From Cymbidium sinense (taxonomy: Eukaryota > Streptophyta > Magnoliopsida > Asparagales > Orchidaceae): a DNA stretch of 64,000 nucleotides. The notes beneath the pieces are model-generated. The model did not search any database. It saw only the letters and a program-made list of their open reading frames with translations, and was not told the origin of the DNA. The first letter of the stretch is position 1, and every line of letters begins with the position of its first letter. The stretch covers positions 25,883,906 to 25,947,905 of the forward strand of contig CM038221.1 in NCBI GenBank assembly GCA_021442155.1. Reading direction: 5' to 3'. Below, piece after piece: positions 12,351-23,003 of this stretch. Both the position numbers and the translations under genes were made by a program.

Positions 12351-14962
12351 TTTAAATTGTGTATGGCATTTGATATCATCCATTCATATTTTCAAATAAA
12401 AGAACCAATTGAGTTTAATTATGTGTACATTGCATGTGTTGGATTAATCTTATTATATGTGTAGCTATTATCACTAATAAATTTTAAAACTATTTTCAAA
12501 ATTATAAATGAAGATTTGAATTGATGATTATTCTATATGATTTATATATTTACATATCACAACATTTAATGTTAAAGTGATTACCTCCATACAGTTTTTT
12601 TTTTTTTTTTAAAAGTATATTAATTATAATGTTTAATATGAAAATATTTAAATACATATTCTAAGTTCAAAATCATATGCATATAATTGATGATGAAAAG
12701 GAATGGCGCAACAATATCCATGTGATGGTAATTCAAGTTCTTTAATCTTAAGATGCCCTTCATGTTGAATAGAATTTTTTAAGATTAACTAAAATGTAGG
12801 ATTAATAATAATATTTAATAAACCATTCACCAAAATAAACCAAAATTATAACAATATGTTTTCAAAAATAACTTAGGATAAGGATGAAAGGGGTTAAGCC
12901 TCTTTTCTTCTCTTTATAATACTTAGATACTAAGTGAATATCAAATCAAACAAAATCAAATACTAATTAAAAGTTGCAAATCCTCTTAACAATTTATAGT
13001 GAAACCATCTTTCATGGTTAATTTAAATAATCCCAAACTTAGATAATTATAATTTCAAATCCTAGCTAAGACATACCACATTAAGCCTATGCACATGCAT
13101 TAGAATGTTAAGTCACCACTTCTAGCTCTAAGTTAGGATGATGCATTTTATGATGTTGTGTTTATTTTGAGATGTAATATTTTAGACTGGATATTAGGAT
13201 TATTGTGTGTAGAGTAGATGTTAGGCCGTTGTTAGCCTAATGATGTTTTCTATAAAGAATTATGCTAATGGGGCCACTAAAATTAATATAAATGCTTTTA
13301 CTTGTAGGTTTTATTCCCCTAAGCATAATCCATGTTAAGATAGATGGGCTTGGAAACTCATGTGTAGTGTGCTAAGTCCAAATTATATAATATAATTATT
13401 TGGTTTGTATGTATGATTTAGCAAACCTTTGTCTTTCAAGTGTAGTTAGATTTTAATTTCCAAACATGTAATTTTGCAATAGGAATTAAGATTAGTGCTA
13501 TGGGGTTTAGGATGAGTAGTGGCTAGAAGGAAAAGTTTTGGGAAGCCTTGTGAAGCCTTGAAGAAAATAAAATCAAAGGAAGAAATGAGCAAAAAGTAAA
13601 TAACCCAATAGCATCTATTCAATTTTAATTGTAATGTTCTTTTGTAATACAAGTTGTATAGGGGTAGAGCTTGGCTACCCAATTTCTTCTCTTTTTTGAG
13701 GTGTACGATGGTACCTGGTAGCACCGACCTTTTATTATTTCACGATAATCTATAAATGTTTGATTGTTGTGTTTAAATTATGCAATAGAAATTGCATGTT
13801 CTTCATATATTTCTTAAGCTTATTGTTTGAATGTGTGGCCTGGATACAGTAGGCTCTTTAGGACAAAACTAATTTTTCTACCCTCATTAATAACTCATAA
13901 CTAAATTATAAAATAATTCATAATCTTACTTTAATGCTTAGTTTATAATCAAGATAATTAAAATATTTAGCAATCACATAGCTGAATGATGTATGTTCAA
14001 ATATCAAGCATAACATCTTGTTTCACTCTTGAATAGGGAGGGTCTCCACTCTTGCACGATAGGGGAATACTAGACCTATAAGGGAATCTCTTGTACTTTA
14101 GAACACCTCCTCCCATTGATTTAGCAAATAATTCAATTTAATCATGCATTTAGGAATAATTATCTCAAACCTTTGTCCAAATAAATGTGTCAAAATTATA
14201 TAAAAACTTGTAAAAGTTTTGTAATTAGTCTAAGTCATGTCTTCTTACTAGTCATGATCTAGTCCCTTAAGGAGTGAGTTTAGGACTCTAGTTTCCCTTC
14301 TTAATTAAATAGCTTAGTTATCTTGCAATTTCATGAGGCCTACTTGGTTTTGAATTGTTGGAAGTGTTAGCTGGTGGCCACTCTAAGCAGTTGTAAGTCC
14401 AGAAGAGTCGCACAAGTTTATCCTCTCTTATGGAGTTAAACTACTATGTCCCCCATTTAGATTTAGGTCATGCTTCTAGCTTGTGCTAAAGCTTCCTAGA
14501 TTTAAGATCCAAGGTTGCTTGTTTCCTTTGAGCTACGAGTATAAATTTTGACTTCTTTGGTATTTTCATAATCTTATGTTGATGGATTGTAAGCCCTAGC
14601 ATTCTAATATGAATTCCAATTCAAATTAAAATAAACTTCCACTTTCAAACATGTAAAGTCTCACCATAGGATAGATTGGAGTGCTCACTAGGCTTCCTAG
14701 TATCATGAGTGCTCACAAGGCTAGTATTATGAGTGCTCCCTATTCATCTTCCTTTAGAATTCAAAATAAGTCTTTCCAAATTAAACTTTCTCACTTGATT
14801 TTACAAACATATTCAATTCATTGATAGTTTAACCTTAAAATATTTAGAGATATGATTGAATACTTTATTCAAGAGTATTCTTAGGAAATCCAATTTCTTA
14901 GGATGTAATTAACTATAGAAGCCTGCTTTCATAGGGAACTAGAGAACCCGATATAAAACAAA

Positions 14963-14992
14963 CCCTACTTTACTTTTCCATGTAAAGTAGGG
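14963..14992. other. LTR hairpin near the R/U5 side, element A
   Basis: CCCTACTTTAC, an 8-base loop, then GTAAAGTAGGG form a perfect 11-base-pair stem. Equivalent but decayed forms lie near 4650-4680, 31970-31982, 44880-44905 and 63935-63965, always 190-250 bases from the primer-site end of the LTR. Position suggests a structure in the 5' end of element RNA or in its 3' end processing region; this is inferred. Confidence 0.6.
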
Positions 14993-15073
14993 GAAAGATC
15001 TCTAGTAAATATGAAGACCTATCAGCCTTAGGAGTCCTTATTAGGTGATTAGGTCCATTGTATGGTGATGTTT

Positions 15074-15089
15074 CTATCTTCTAAGATAG
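15074..15089. other. Conserved LTR stem-loop, element A 5' copy
   Basis: CTATCTT, CT, AAGATAG. It is present at the same place in every LTR copy in the window (4549, 32062, 44791, 63838) and in the degraded scrap at 42441. Confidence 0.65.
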
Positions 15090-15189
15090 TGCATCATACA
15101 TTAATGTCATATCCGATTACTTCAAAAAGTATCACCTAAGATTTGCATGATGTCCACATAACCTCCAAATTAAAATACCACAGATTTTC

Positions 15190-15202
15190 TAGGGACTCCA
15201 CT
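15190..15202 (+). other. Primer binding site, element A
   Basis: TAGGGACTCCACT lies seven bases after the LTR end. It corresponds to TGGCGACTCCCCT in element B and is followed by the shared leader start (GGATGGTTCCTCTCTCCAT). The first bases differ from B, consistent with decay. The priming tRNA was not identified. Confidence 0.6.
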
Positions 15203-15507
15203 GTGGATGGTTCCTCTCTCCATTTTAGTAGTCAATCATCATCTCCAAGTATCGATAGTGGACTTATACTTTGATAGTAAAAATTTAATTCTAAAAGAAA
15301 AGCAAAAGATTCTTCTTCAAAAATTTCTAAATTTCTCCAACATACAAATGAACCAATATAACATATTCAAATTTGTTAAATGATGGTTCCAATTCAAAAT
15401 CAAAACTCAACAACAATAATCAAGTGTAAAAATCTAATTTTATGCATTTTCCAATAGTAAAGTAGAAGCTCCATTTCTTTCTTTCTTTGAGCATTTAGTC
15501 TTCCTCC

Positions 15508-15745
15508 ATGTCATCCGACAAGCTCATCTTCTCCTTCTCTTCTGGTGTGGATTTGGCCTTGGATCAGGCCATACTCACCATCGCCGCCATCATCAAGTTC
15601 AGTCTTGGCTTTAAGCACTTCAAAATTATCACCCAAGGGACATGCCCTCACAACTGTTAGTAGGGAGGAGGTGGTTGATAAGAAGCCACTTCTACAGTTT
15701 GACTTGCACTATGATTTTGAGTTCCCTCCACAAGAGGAAGTGTAA
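15508..15745 (+). pseudogene. ORF1 upstream of gag, element A (one frameshift)
   Basis: The ATG at 15508 opens MSSDKLIFSFSSGVDLALDQ and reads 50 codons to a stop at 15660. Similarity to element C continues in the next frame (ALTTVSREEVVDKKPLL) until 15743, so a single-frame slip near 15640 has broken it. The restored reading would be about 80 residues before its stop. The start is chosen because element C shares it. The sequence has no domain I recognise. An extra ORF between primer site and gag is typical of Ogre-type elements; its product may act in replication, but that is unknown. Confidence 0.6.
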
Positions 15746-15960
15746 GGTTCCCTGAGATGTCATTTATCTATGTTGCCAACCATAATTTTAGCCCAGACTA
15801 GTACCGCCTCTGTAGTTTCCCCAGTCTTGAAGGGAAAGCCTATCTTAGCTTCTAAGATAGTCTCCCCCATGCTTGAGGTCAGTTCTAGTTCCTGTCCTGC
15901 TCCATTGACTAAAACCCAACACCATAATAAGAACAAAAGATTAAGAGATATTATGAGCAT

Positions 15961-16356
15961 GTGGCAAAGGAGGTTGAGAAATCCTCCCATTTCATAGATG
16001 AGGGTTCCCCTCATGAGACCTCTCCCCTTCTTGGTGATAGTAGGTTTCACCCCTCTTCAGAGGGAGAGGAGGACTATAGAAAGATTGTTGCATTACCCCC
16101 ACCATCTATAGAGTATGAGACATCAGCTAGGGAGAGGAGGAGGCCCTATGCTGGTCTACAGTCCGTGCTTAGGAGAGTTGGGAAAGCCCACGGATGCTCG
16201 AAGTCAGTCACTTTACATGATTTGAGGAGGTTGATCCCTAGGAGTGTTAGGGACCAAATTCATAGAGAAAGGGCCATTGAGGCCAAAGTTGTCAGCCAAG
16301 TGGGCAAGGGACAAGAGGAGGTTTTCCATGCAGTTAGTGGCCTCTGCTTTGATTGA
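15961..16356 (+). pseudogene. Unrecognised 131-codon frame between ORF1 and gag, element A
   Basis: An open frame of 131 codons, rich in Arg, Glu and Ser, with a basic segment (ARERRRPYAGLQSVLRRVGK) and HDLRRLIPRSVRDQIHRER near its C-terminal end. It has a less AT-rich composition than the flanking LTR. It is probably a remnant of ORF1's C-terminal half or of the gag N-terminal region. It has no clear match in element B, where the same interval (60.3-61.5 kb) is also relatively GC-rich. It may be retained by chance. Confidence 0.35.
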
Positions 16357-16359
16357 TCA

Positions 16360-17340
16360 TTCCAATCGGCAGGTTGATAGAGTTGATCATTCAGATAGGA
16401 TTGTACTCACTAGTTTGAGTCATAGGAGGAGATCTCCTACAGAAAGGCAACCGGTGTCACCCCCATTACACAGCTCCACTCACTGACCACCTACACTAGT
16501 TCATGTTCCACCATATGAAGTCCCCACCAAGTTCCATAAGTCCAAATCGAGAGAGAGAGCATCCCTCTAGTGATACGGTTAATGCCCAAAGAACCCACTT
16601 CATCTACTCCACCCGTTGAGGTGAGGCCAAGCTCCCCTGCTAGACCTTCCATCCCATTGGTGTTGAAGGAGTGGAAGGCCAAGAGTGTCATGGTTGCTTC
16701 ACCACCATAGTTGGAGAAGGAAGGAGGGGATACCAAAGAGACCCCATGATCGTTAAGTCAGTTTGGGAGAGCACTCCACCTATTAGAACATTAAATGTAT
16801 TTCCTCTTCATAGCTCAGTCTAGTGGTTAGTCACAATTCAGCTTATGTCCCTGTAGCACTAGGTCAAGTGGATGACTAGTCTTTAGATGAGATTCTAGAG
16901 GACTATCGTGGTGAGGAGTAGTCGGGGATGATCAGTCTGACCAAGAGGAGGGTATGGTTGGTTTCAACACTAATAAAGATGACATGTTGGATGACATAGC
17001 AAAGTCCACATGGTAAATACCCAAGAATCCTTGCATAGGGAGAAACCTAGCTAGAAAGGCATTATAGTTGAGGAAGGTGAGGCATAAGACTCAACTCAAT
17101 GCCTCCTCTAATAAATCAAGCAGAAAGATGATCAAATTGATAGGATGGAGAGAAAGATTGAGGAGTTGATTGGCAATGGTCTTGCAGAACCAAGCCCTAG
17201 TTTCACAACCTACTCCCATGGTGGCCGATCGGCTGAGCTAATACACTCCTTAGATCATCCCAAATGCACTCCTATGGATGAGGATGCTAGTAGTTTGCAT
17301 AGGAAGGTGGCGATATCACCTCCATGCATGAAAAGACATC
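16360..17340 (+). other. Decayed interval before gag, element A
   Basis: No frame longer than about 90 codons is credible here. The composition (Ser, Pro and Glu-rich in several frames) is like the low-complexity N-terminal gag regions of this family. A short coding trace, DRMERKIEELI, occurs near 17140. Confidence 0.35.
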
Positions 17341-17341
17341 A

Positions 17342-18545
17342 AGAAGATGGTCGAGCAGCAAGTGAAGAAAGTATTGGAGCAAGCCCAAGGGAGCTCATTT
17401 ATTCCAAAAGGTAGACCCTGCATAGAGGAATTTGATGTAGTTCAATGCCCCAAGGGTTTTATGACACCATCCTTCAAGATGTTTTATGGTGGGAACCCAA
17501 GGCAGCATATAGCACATTTTTGAGCCAGTTATTACAACACTGGTGGCAATGATGCATTACTCTTCTTGCAATTTATCAGTATCCTTTCATGGGTCACATT
17601 TGATTAATACTCTAAACTGCCCAATAGTTTGGTGAAGTCTTTTATAGAGTTAGAGCATCTCTTCATCAAGAGGTCTGCAGGAGCTCCGCATGCAAAGGGT
17701 AACTGTAGGGGAGCTTGTTGTAGAAAAGTAAAAACTAAATGAGCCCCTTATTGATTATATTCTTAGATGGTGTAACCTAAGTATGAAATATGAACCACAA
17801 CTATAAGAGTAGCATACCATTGAGATTCTTCTCAAGAATATCCATGGTCTGATCACCTTCATGCTCAAAGATTTTACCATTAAGACATTTGAGAAATTAA
17901 TCAACAATGTGGCTAACCTACAAGAGGAATCTAAACAATTATCTTTCTCAAACTAGTCATCCAATCCCAAGCCTCAAAATATTTTTAAGAAGAACTGGGG
18001 ATTGTTGTAGTAGTAAGGGGAAGCGTTAGTGAGCACGGTTTGAGGCCTTGTCCTGACCTCCACTACCACCTCCTCTTCCACTACCATGGTCGCCATAATG
18101 GTCACCACCATAGCAGAGATACTAGTATCTACTTTCCACCTACTCTTATTAACAAACTCAATAAACCATACTCATTCAAGAGGGAGGTAGTTAGAAAAAT
18201 CTTTAAGAAGCCTAATTTTTAGCTACCTGAGCCTAGAAAATTGGAGGAAGTGGGCCAGAGTGATGATCCTAACTACTACCCCTATCACCATATGCTAGGT
18301 CATATCTTAGAGGATTATTTTACTTTCAAAGATTGGCTTGAGCTTAGCTACAAGTTAGGAGCTATAGTTGTCCCTAAAGAATACTTAGTAGACTAACTTT
18401 TTAGTTCTATTAAAGTAATCTTTGGTGATACATCCGATCCTCTTAAGACAAAAGAAGGTTGGGATATTTTTTTTATCCCGAACCTTTAAAAAAATAATTT
18501 CTAAAGTTAAGAAACTTTCTTTATAGGTGCCAAACTCAGCTTAGA
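17342..18545 (+). pseudogene. gag of element A
   Basis: Starting near 17342 the frame reads IKKMVEQQVKKVLEQAQ and then IEEFDVVQCPKGFM, matching element B (IKTMVEQQVREELAQAR, LKEFDAIQYPMGFV). It continues through the capsid region with stops at about 17523 and 17605. Near 18.26 kb comes DDPNYYPYHHMLGHILEDYF, the zinc-knuckle-like segment, where tyrosines replace the two cysteines seen in element B. It ends with the VVPKEYLVD and FGDTSDPLKTKEGWDI block shared with B. Gag would form the particle shell around element RNA. Several stops and lost metal ligands make it non-functional. Confidence 0.75.
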
Positions 18546-19460
18546 CCTCTAACATCAAGGAAGGTCTACCAATTCTGAGGGTCAACTCGGGGAGGGTGGA
18601 AGCCCAACATCAGTTGCAACAGCATTCACTTGCCTGAGATAGATCCATTCCTCAACCACCGTTCGTCCAATACTCCTTCTTCTACCATTCCTGCTACCAC
18701 AATTACCAGCTCCTCCATCTCTAGGAGGAACATTGTATCAGTGGATAAGGGCACCAAACCCCTCATACCGCTTACTTTATATGATTTCTACCATGTACCA
18801 CCTCAAAAATTAAAGAAATCAATGAACAAGATCGATTCCACTTGCATTCTCTCTAGATTTGATGATCTCGATTTATTCTATTTGATAGCTCTCCAAGTCA
18901 TAATAATAATAACTTAAATAATTCTGATCAATCCTTCTTAATTTAGAAATGGATTTCACTTTTCTAATCATTAGGGTTCACCTCTTGAGAATGATTTGGT
19001 GTCATCTGACTCTAATGATCCCTTAGGAGAGGTTGTAGGTATACCCGATGAGTAGGTAAAATTTTCCACAAGCTTTTTATCATAAGAAGTCACTGAAGTC
19101 AACCTCTGTAGTGGTAACATAGTGGCAAAGTTCTACCTCCAAGGGTAGCACCTCAGAGCAAGGTAAACAGGTCATTGGTTCTAGTAAACAGATAGCCCCT
19201 CCATAGGATTACCATTGGATATACTTGTAGAAGACTAACCCAAAGCTAATTGTAATGTCCTTGCACACTTTAGAAAGTTGTTAGCTAAGTTAAGCATATA
19301 TGATGCCCTTATCTTATCCAAAGAGATAAGGAGTCATTAATCAATGCTTTGCTTACTCTAAAATATGCTTAGCTCAGTTGATCTCTACTAGATAGGAGGC
19401 ACATTTCACAAAAGAAGTCCTAGGAGTTACATTTACGATGAAGACCTACTTCTAAAGACA
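18546..19460 (+). other. gag-protease spacer, element A
   Basis: A 95-codon frame at 18630-18917 rich in Ser, Thr and Pro is probably the disordered C-terminal gag region. The remainder shows short matches to element C (1-450) and element B (57.6-58.3 kb), including the KLSKYDAL-like segment near 19.28 kb. No domain is recognised. Confidence 0.4.
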
Positions 19461-19570
19461 ATGGAGCACAATTATCCCCTCTACATTATAGTGGATGTTG
19501 GTAGATTTAGGCTATCTAGAGTTCTAGTTGATCCAGGTGCATCAATTAATTTTATAATCTAAGAACCCTT
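19450..19570 (+). pseudogene. Aspartic protease core, element A pol
   Basis: The plus strand reads EHNYPLYIIVDVGRFRLSRV and then LVDPGASINFI. The DPGAS motif is the place of the D-S/T-G-A/S active site of retroviral-type proteases. Replacement of Ser/Thr by Pro is shared with element B (LVDPSAL), so it may be ancestral to this family or a sign that both descend from a mutant copy. A stop follows at about 19560. The enzyme would cut the Gag-Pol polyprotein. Confidence 0.65.
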
Positions 19571-20289
19571 ATCTACTTGAAGATCAACATTTCTAAATCC
19601 AAGTGGAGAGGATGATGTTGAAAGGATTCAATGAATAAGGTGAGAGGGCCTTAGGCTCCATAGTGTTGCCTTTAGACATACATGATTGGAGAACATAAGC
19701 TAAGTTTCATATAATATATTCAGATACATCTTTTAATGCTTTGGAAGGACCTTGGCTACATGAGAACAACATGGTTCTATCCTCTCTACATTAGTGCATC
19801 AAGTTCTTAAGAGGTGGAATCGAGTATTGTGTCAAAGAAGATCTCAAACCATTCACAGTTCATAACATCAGGATATATGAGGATGTGACCTATTACCTTC
19901 CTAAGAAGCAAAATGTCTTCTCTTGTGACCTTAGTCAAAATTAAAAAAATAAAGAAGAGAAAGAAGGAAAAGAAAAAGAAAAGGAAAGTGAAAAAGAAAA
20001 AAAAAGGGAATGAGAAGAAGACTTTAGGGAGAAGGTAGAGCCCGAGATTAGATTCCACCCATAGTTTGTTATTCCATTTGAGCAAGTAGGGAAGATGACT
20101 CGGCCTCAACCAAGATGAAGAAGAGGCAAGTCCAGAGGGAGTCCTAGGGGTGGAAGGCCTCCATACTTACCACCTACCAGGAGATTCATTCTAGCATCTA
20201 GGAGTACACCTGCTATATACATAGACTTAGAATCTAGTTCATAGGGTGAGTCTTATGTAGTTAGCACACCAGCCAGCTCTTCTCGATAG

Positions 20290-20900
20290 TAGATCCCATT
20301 AGAGGTAACACTCAAGCTAGAAAATGATGAAGACCGGGTCCCCAAGCAAAGCATGAGTGTATCCAAGTCTCTATTATGTGAAACTATCATGCAGATGGGA
20401 ACCTTAGCTCTAACTCCACTTTCCTCATAAAAAGTTAAGGGTTTGGTAGTTAAAGAAGCCCCCAAAGCATGTACAAGCACAAAGATCAAGAGGTTCTATC
20501 CAGAAGAAGCATCCTCAAGTAAAGAAGTTATTGTAGAACTTGAGGATGATTCATATAAAGAATTAATAGAATTATTGATTGGTACTCGCCTTGTGTTCAA
20601 AATTTAGCAAAGAAATGTTTAATCCCACATGCTTGGTCTAAGCACATGATATAATACTTTGAAAGGCTATGGAACAATAAATGCAAGAACTTGTAATCAA
20701 GACCTAGACTAGGCTTTGGCATAGTAGGTTCGATGGATGATGATGACTACTGCTTGGTCATCACCAATCATTTGGAATATGATAGGTTCTTCTCAAACCA
20801 CATCAACTCGTATTAGAAGGTGTGTTTAGAAATTTCAGATGATTCCCAAGTCAAAGATACACCTCTAGAATTCAAAGAAGAAATCAAATCAAGACAATCC
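20290..20900 (+). pseudogene. Protease-RT linker, element A pol
   Basis: The plus strand encodes, in interrupted frame, VKGLVVKEAPKACTS, then KEVIVELEDDSYKELIELL, then SMDDDDYCLVITNHLEYDRF. The same blocks, in the same order, occur in element B at 56213-56748. This conserved acidic linker lies between protease and RT. I know no enzymatic role for it. The upstream interval 19.57-20.29 kb contains a lysine/glutamate-rich tract (19.94-20.03 kb) that appears as a spurious Phe-rich frame on the other strand. Confidence 0.6.
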
Positions 20901-20949
20901 AAGCCCAACGTACATCAATTTCTTATTGAATGAAACTTAAACCAACGAT

Positions 20950-21870
20950 TTAGTTAGTCTACCTAGTGCATTTAAGGACTGCTTTGTGTAGAGTTATGAA
21001 AAAAATGCTTAGATTAGCTCCTGATGTAGTGGTCCATAAGATAGCATTACAACTTGATGCTAACCTTATCAAGCAAGCTCCTAGATGCATATGATTAGAC
21101 ATTGAATAGCAGGTCATTTTTGAAGTCAAGAAACTAATCGATGCTAGTTTCATTCAGAAGGAAAAACACTCCACATGGCTAGCTAGCATCATCCCATCTA
21201 AGAAGAAGAATGTCCAAATTTGCATATACATTAATTTTAGGGATATTAACAAAGCATGTCCAAAAGATGATTTTTCACTATTAATACTAGAACTGATGGT
21301 GGACATTGCCTTATCTTATGTGGTCTTCTTTTTCATGGATGGTTTATCTGGATATAACTAAATAAAGATGGCACCAGAAGATGAAAGGAACATTGCTTTT
21401 AGAACCTCAATTAGAATATATTGTTATAAGGTCATGCCTTTCGGCCTTAAAAATGTTGGAGCCACATACCAGAGAGCCATGACTCGAATCTTTAACGAAT
21501 TCATTCACCACCAAGTCAAATGCTATGTCAATGATCTCATGATCAAAAGCAAAAAAAGGAAGACCATCTCTTTGACTAGAGAGTAGTTTTTGAGCAATTA
21601 AGGCAATACATTCTCAGAATGAACCCTCTAAAGTTTGCATTCAGAGTATCTTCAAAGAAGTTCCATATGTTTATTGTCCAACATATAATTGAAATTGACC
21701 TAGAGAAGATTAAAGCGATATTGGAAATGTCACCCCCTAAAAGTCTCACCCAACTCAGATCATTCAAAGGGAGGTTGGAGTATCTAAGATATTTTATATC
21801 CAACCTATTAGGTAGATGTCAACCATTTTTCAATAGTCGAGAAGGATGTCAAGTTCAAGTAGAATGATAA
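20950..21870 (+). pseudogene. Reverse transcriptase, element A pol
   Basis: RT motifs run in order: ICIYINFRDINKACPKDDF near 21.22 kb, FFFMDGLSGYN near 21.33 kb, then a 72-codon open piece from 21368 containing VMPFGLKNVGATYQRAM and CYVNDLMIKSKK. The catalytic box is YVND where the family has YVDD, so one metal-binding Asp is lost. Element B keeps YVDD. The thumb-like segment FAFRVSSKKFHMF / LTQLRSFKGRLEYLRYF follows at 21.62-21.80 kb in a second open piece. The enzyme would copy element RNA to DNA. In-frame stops (for example just before 21368) confirm inactivation. Confidence 0.85.
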
Positions 21871-21949
21871 GTGTTAGCATGCCTTCGAGCATCAAGCAAT
21901 ATCTCATGACGCCGCCAGTCTTAACTGCCCCTATCCCAGCAAACCTCTA

Positions 21950-22830
21950 ATACTACACACTATTGCATTGGTTGACTCCTTTGGCGCTTTGTTGGCCCAA
22001 ACAAATAATAAAGAAAGAGAACACACTCTACTATCTCAACCATCATCTAATACCTACTAAAGCAAACTATCCACCCATGGAGAAGCATTGCCTAACTTTA
22101 ATATTTACACCCCAAAGTTATGATACTATATGCTTTCTCATAAAGTGAACTTGAATTCTAGAATCAATCCACTACAATATCTCATGACATGGCCGACCCT
22201 ATCCGGATGGCTGGCATGATGGTCTATGATTCTATTGCAGTTTAATATCACATTCGCACCCCTCCATGTAGTGAAAGGATAAGCACTCATGAATTTCTTA
22301 GCAGCACATCCACTTCCTATAGATTCTCCGCATAGTGATGATCTCCCTGATGAATAAATCATGAACATAGGGGATACAAGAATTCACCACTCGAGATGTA
22401 CTTTGATGGTGCAACTTCCTCTCAAAGAGGAGAAGAACTATAATCTTTCTCTAGGAAAGGTAAGGGTAGGAATAGTCCTCCTAACACCAAACCATTATAT
22501 GATGAGATTCTCATATCATCTATCAAGCCTTGTACTAACAATGAAGCCCAATATGAGGCTTTGATCGCTAGTCTGAAGTTAGCCATTTTGTTAGGCATCT
22601 AGAACATCAACATCTTTGGGAAATCTCAGCTAGTTGTCAACTAGATCGTTGGGTGATATAAGGTCTTGAAGCCAAAGTTCCATCAATACCACAAGTACTG
22701 TATGGAGTTACTAGCTCAAATTCCAAAGATCACAATCTACAAGATTACTCAAGTAGAAAATTCCATAGCTGATGCCTTAGCCAAGCTTACCAAAGATTTA
22801 GCATGTCCAAAGATGAGTCCATATCAATAG
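21950..22830 (+). pseudogene. RNase H, element A pol
   Basis: After a decayed tether, the RNase H core is visible: MYFDGATSS near 22.39 kb (first Asp), NNEAQYEALIASLKLAILL near 22.54 kb (Glu), FGKSQLVVN near 22.62 kb (Asp), and IADALAKLTKDLACP near 22.77 kb (last Asp). The four acidic positions are present, but stops and a shift interrupt the frame (for example in QLVVN*IVG). The domain would degrade the RNA strand of the RNA:DNA hybrid. The sequence matches element B closely up to LAC, after which B departs. Confidence 0.75.
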
Positions 22831-23003
22831 AGATCCATAATAGACAAGTCATGCCTCTTATTGATGTTGAACTCATTGATAAATATTCTCTTGAAGGGGA
22901 GCTTATCATTGCCAAAAAGGATGAAGAACTGGATTGGAGGTGACCCTTCATTGATTACCTAAACAAAGACAAACTACCTCAAGAGAAATCTTAAGCACAT
23001 CAA

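Larger units (their letters stand above)
8491..15182 (+). repeat. 5' LTR of element A (about 6.7 kb)
   Basis: The plus strand here is co-linear with the minus-strand LTR of element B: 8.56-8.70 kb matches 52.45-52.62 kb reversed, 11.15-11.25 kb matches 49.03-49.07 kb reversed, and 14.96-15.18 kb matches 44.64-44.95 kb reversed. It ends ACCACA at 15182, the inverse of TGTGGT at the ends of B. Its last 2.8 kb also matches element A's own 3' LTR (24141-25563 plus 30775-32168), differing at about 3 of 60 positions in one sampled stretch (13021-13080). The exact 5' end is uncertain; 8491-8493 (ACTGTAGC) is the best candidate. A length near 7 kb is far above most plant LTRs. Confidence 0.7.

Noticed and set aside
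12353..15182. LTR of element A taken as only 2.8 kb, starting TGTATGGCATTTG
   Set aside because: The upstream part (8.5-12.35 kb) is also present beside the primer site in element C's 5' LTR and in element B, so the start near 12353 is better explained as the edge of a deletion in the 3' LTR.
19807..20109. 100-codon frame with a very hydrophobic Phe-rich segment resembling a membrane protein
   Set aside because: It is the antisense reading of a Lys/Glu-rich tract in the element A polyprotein region.
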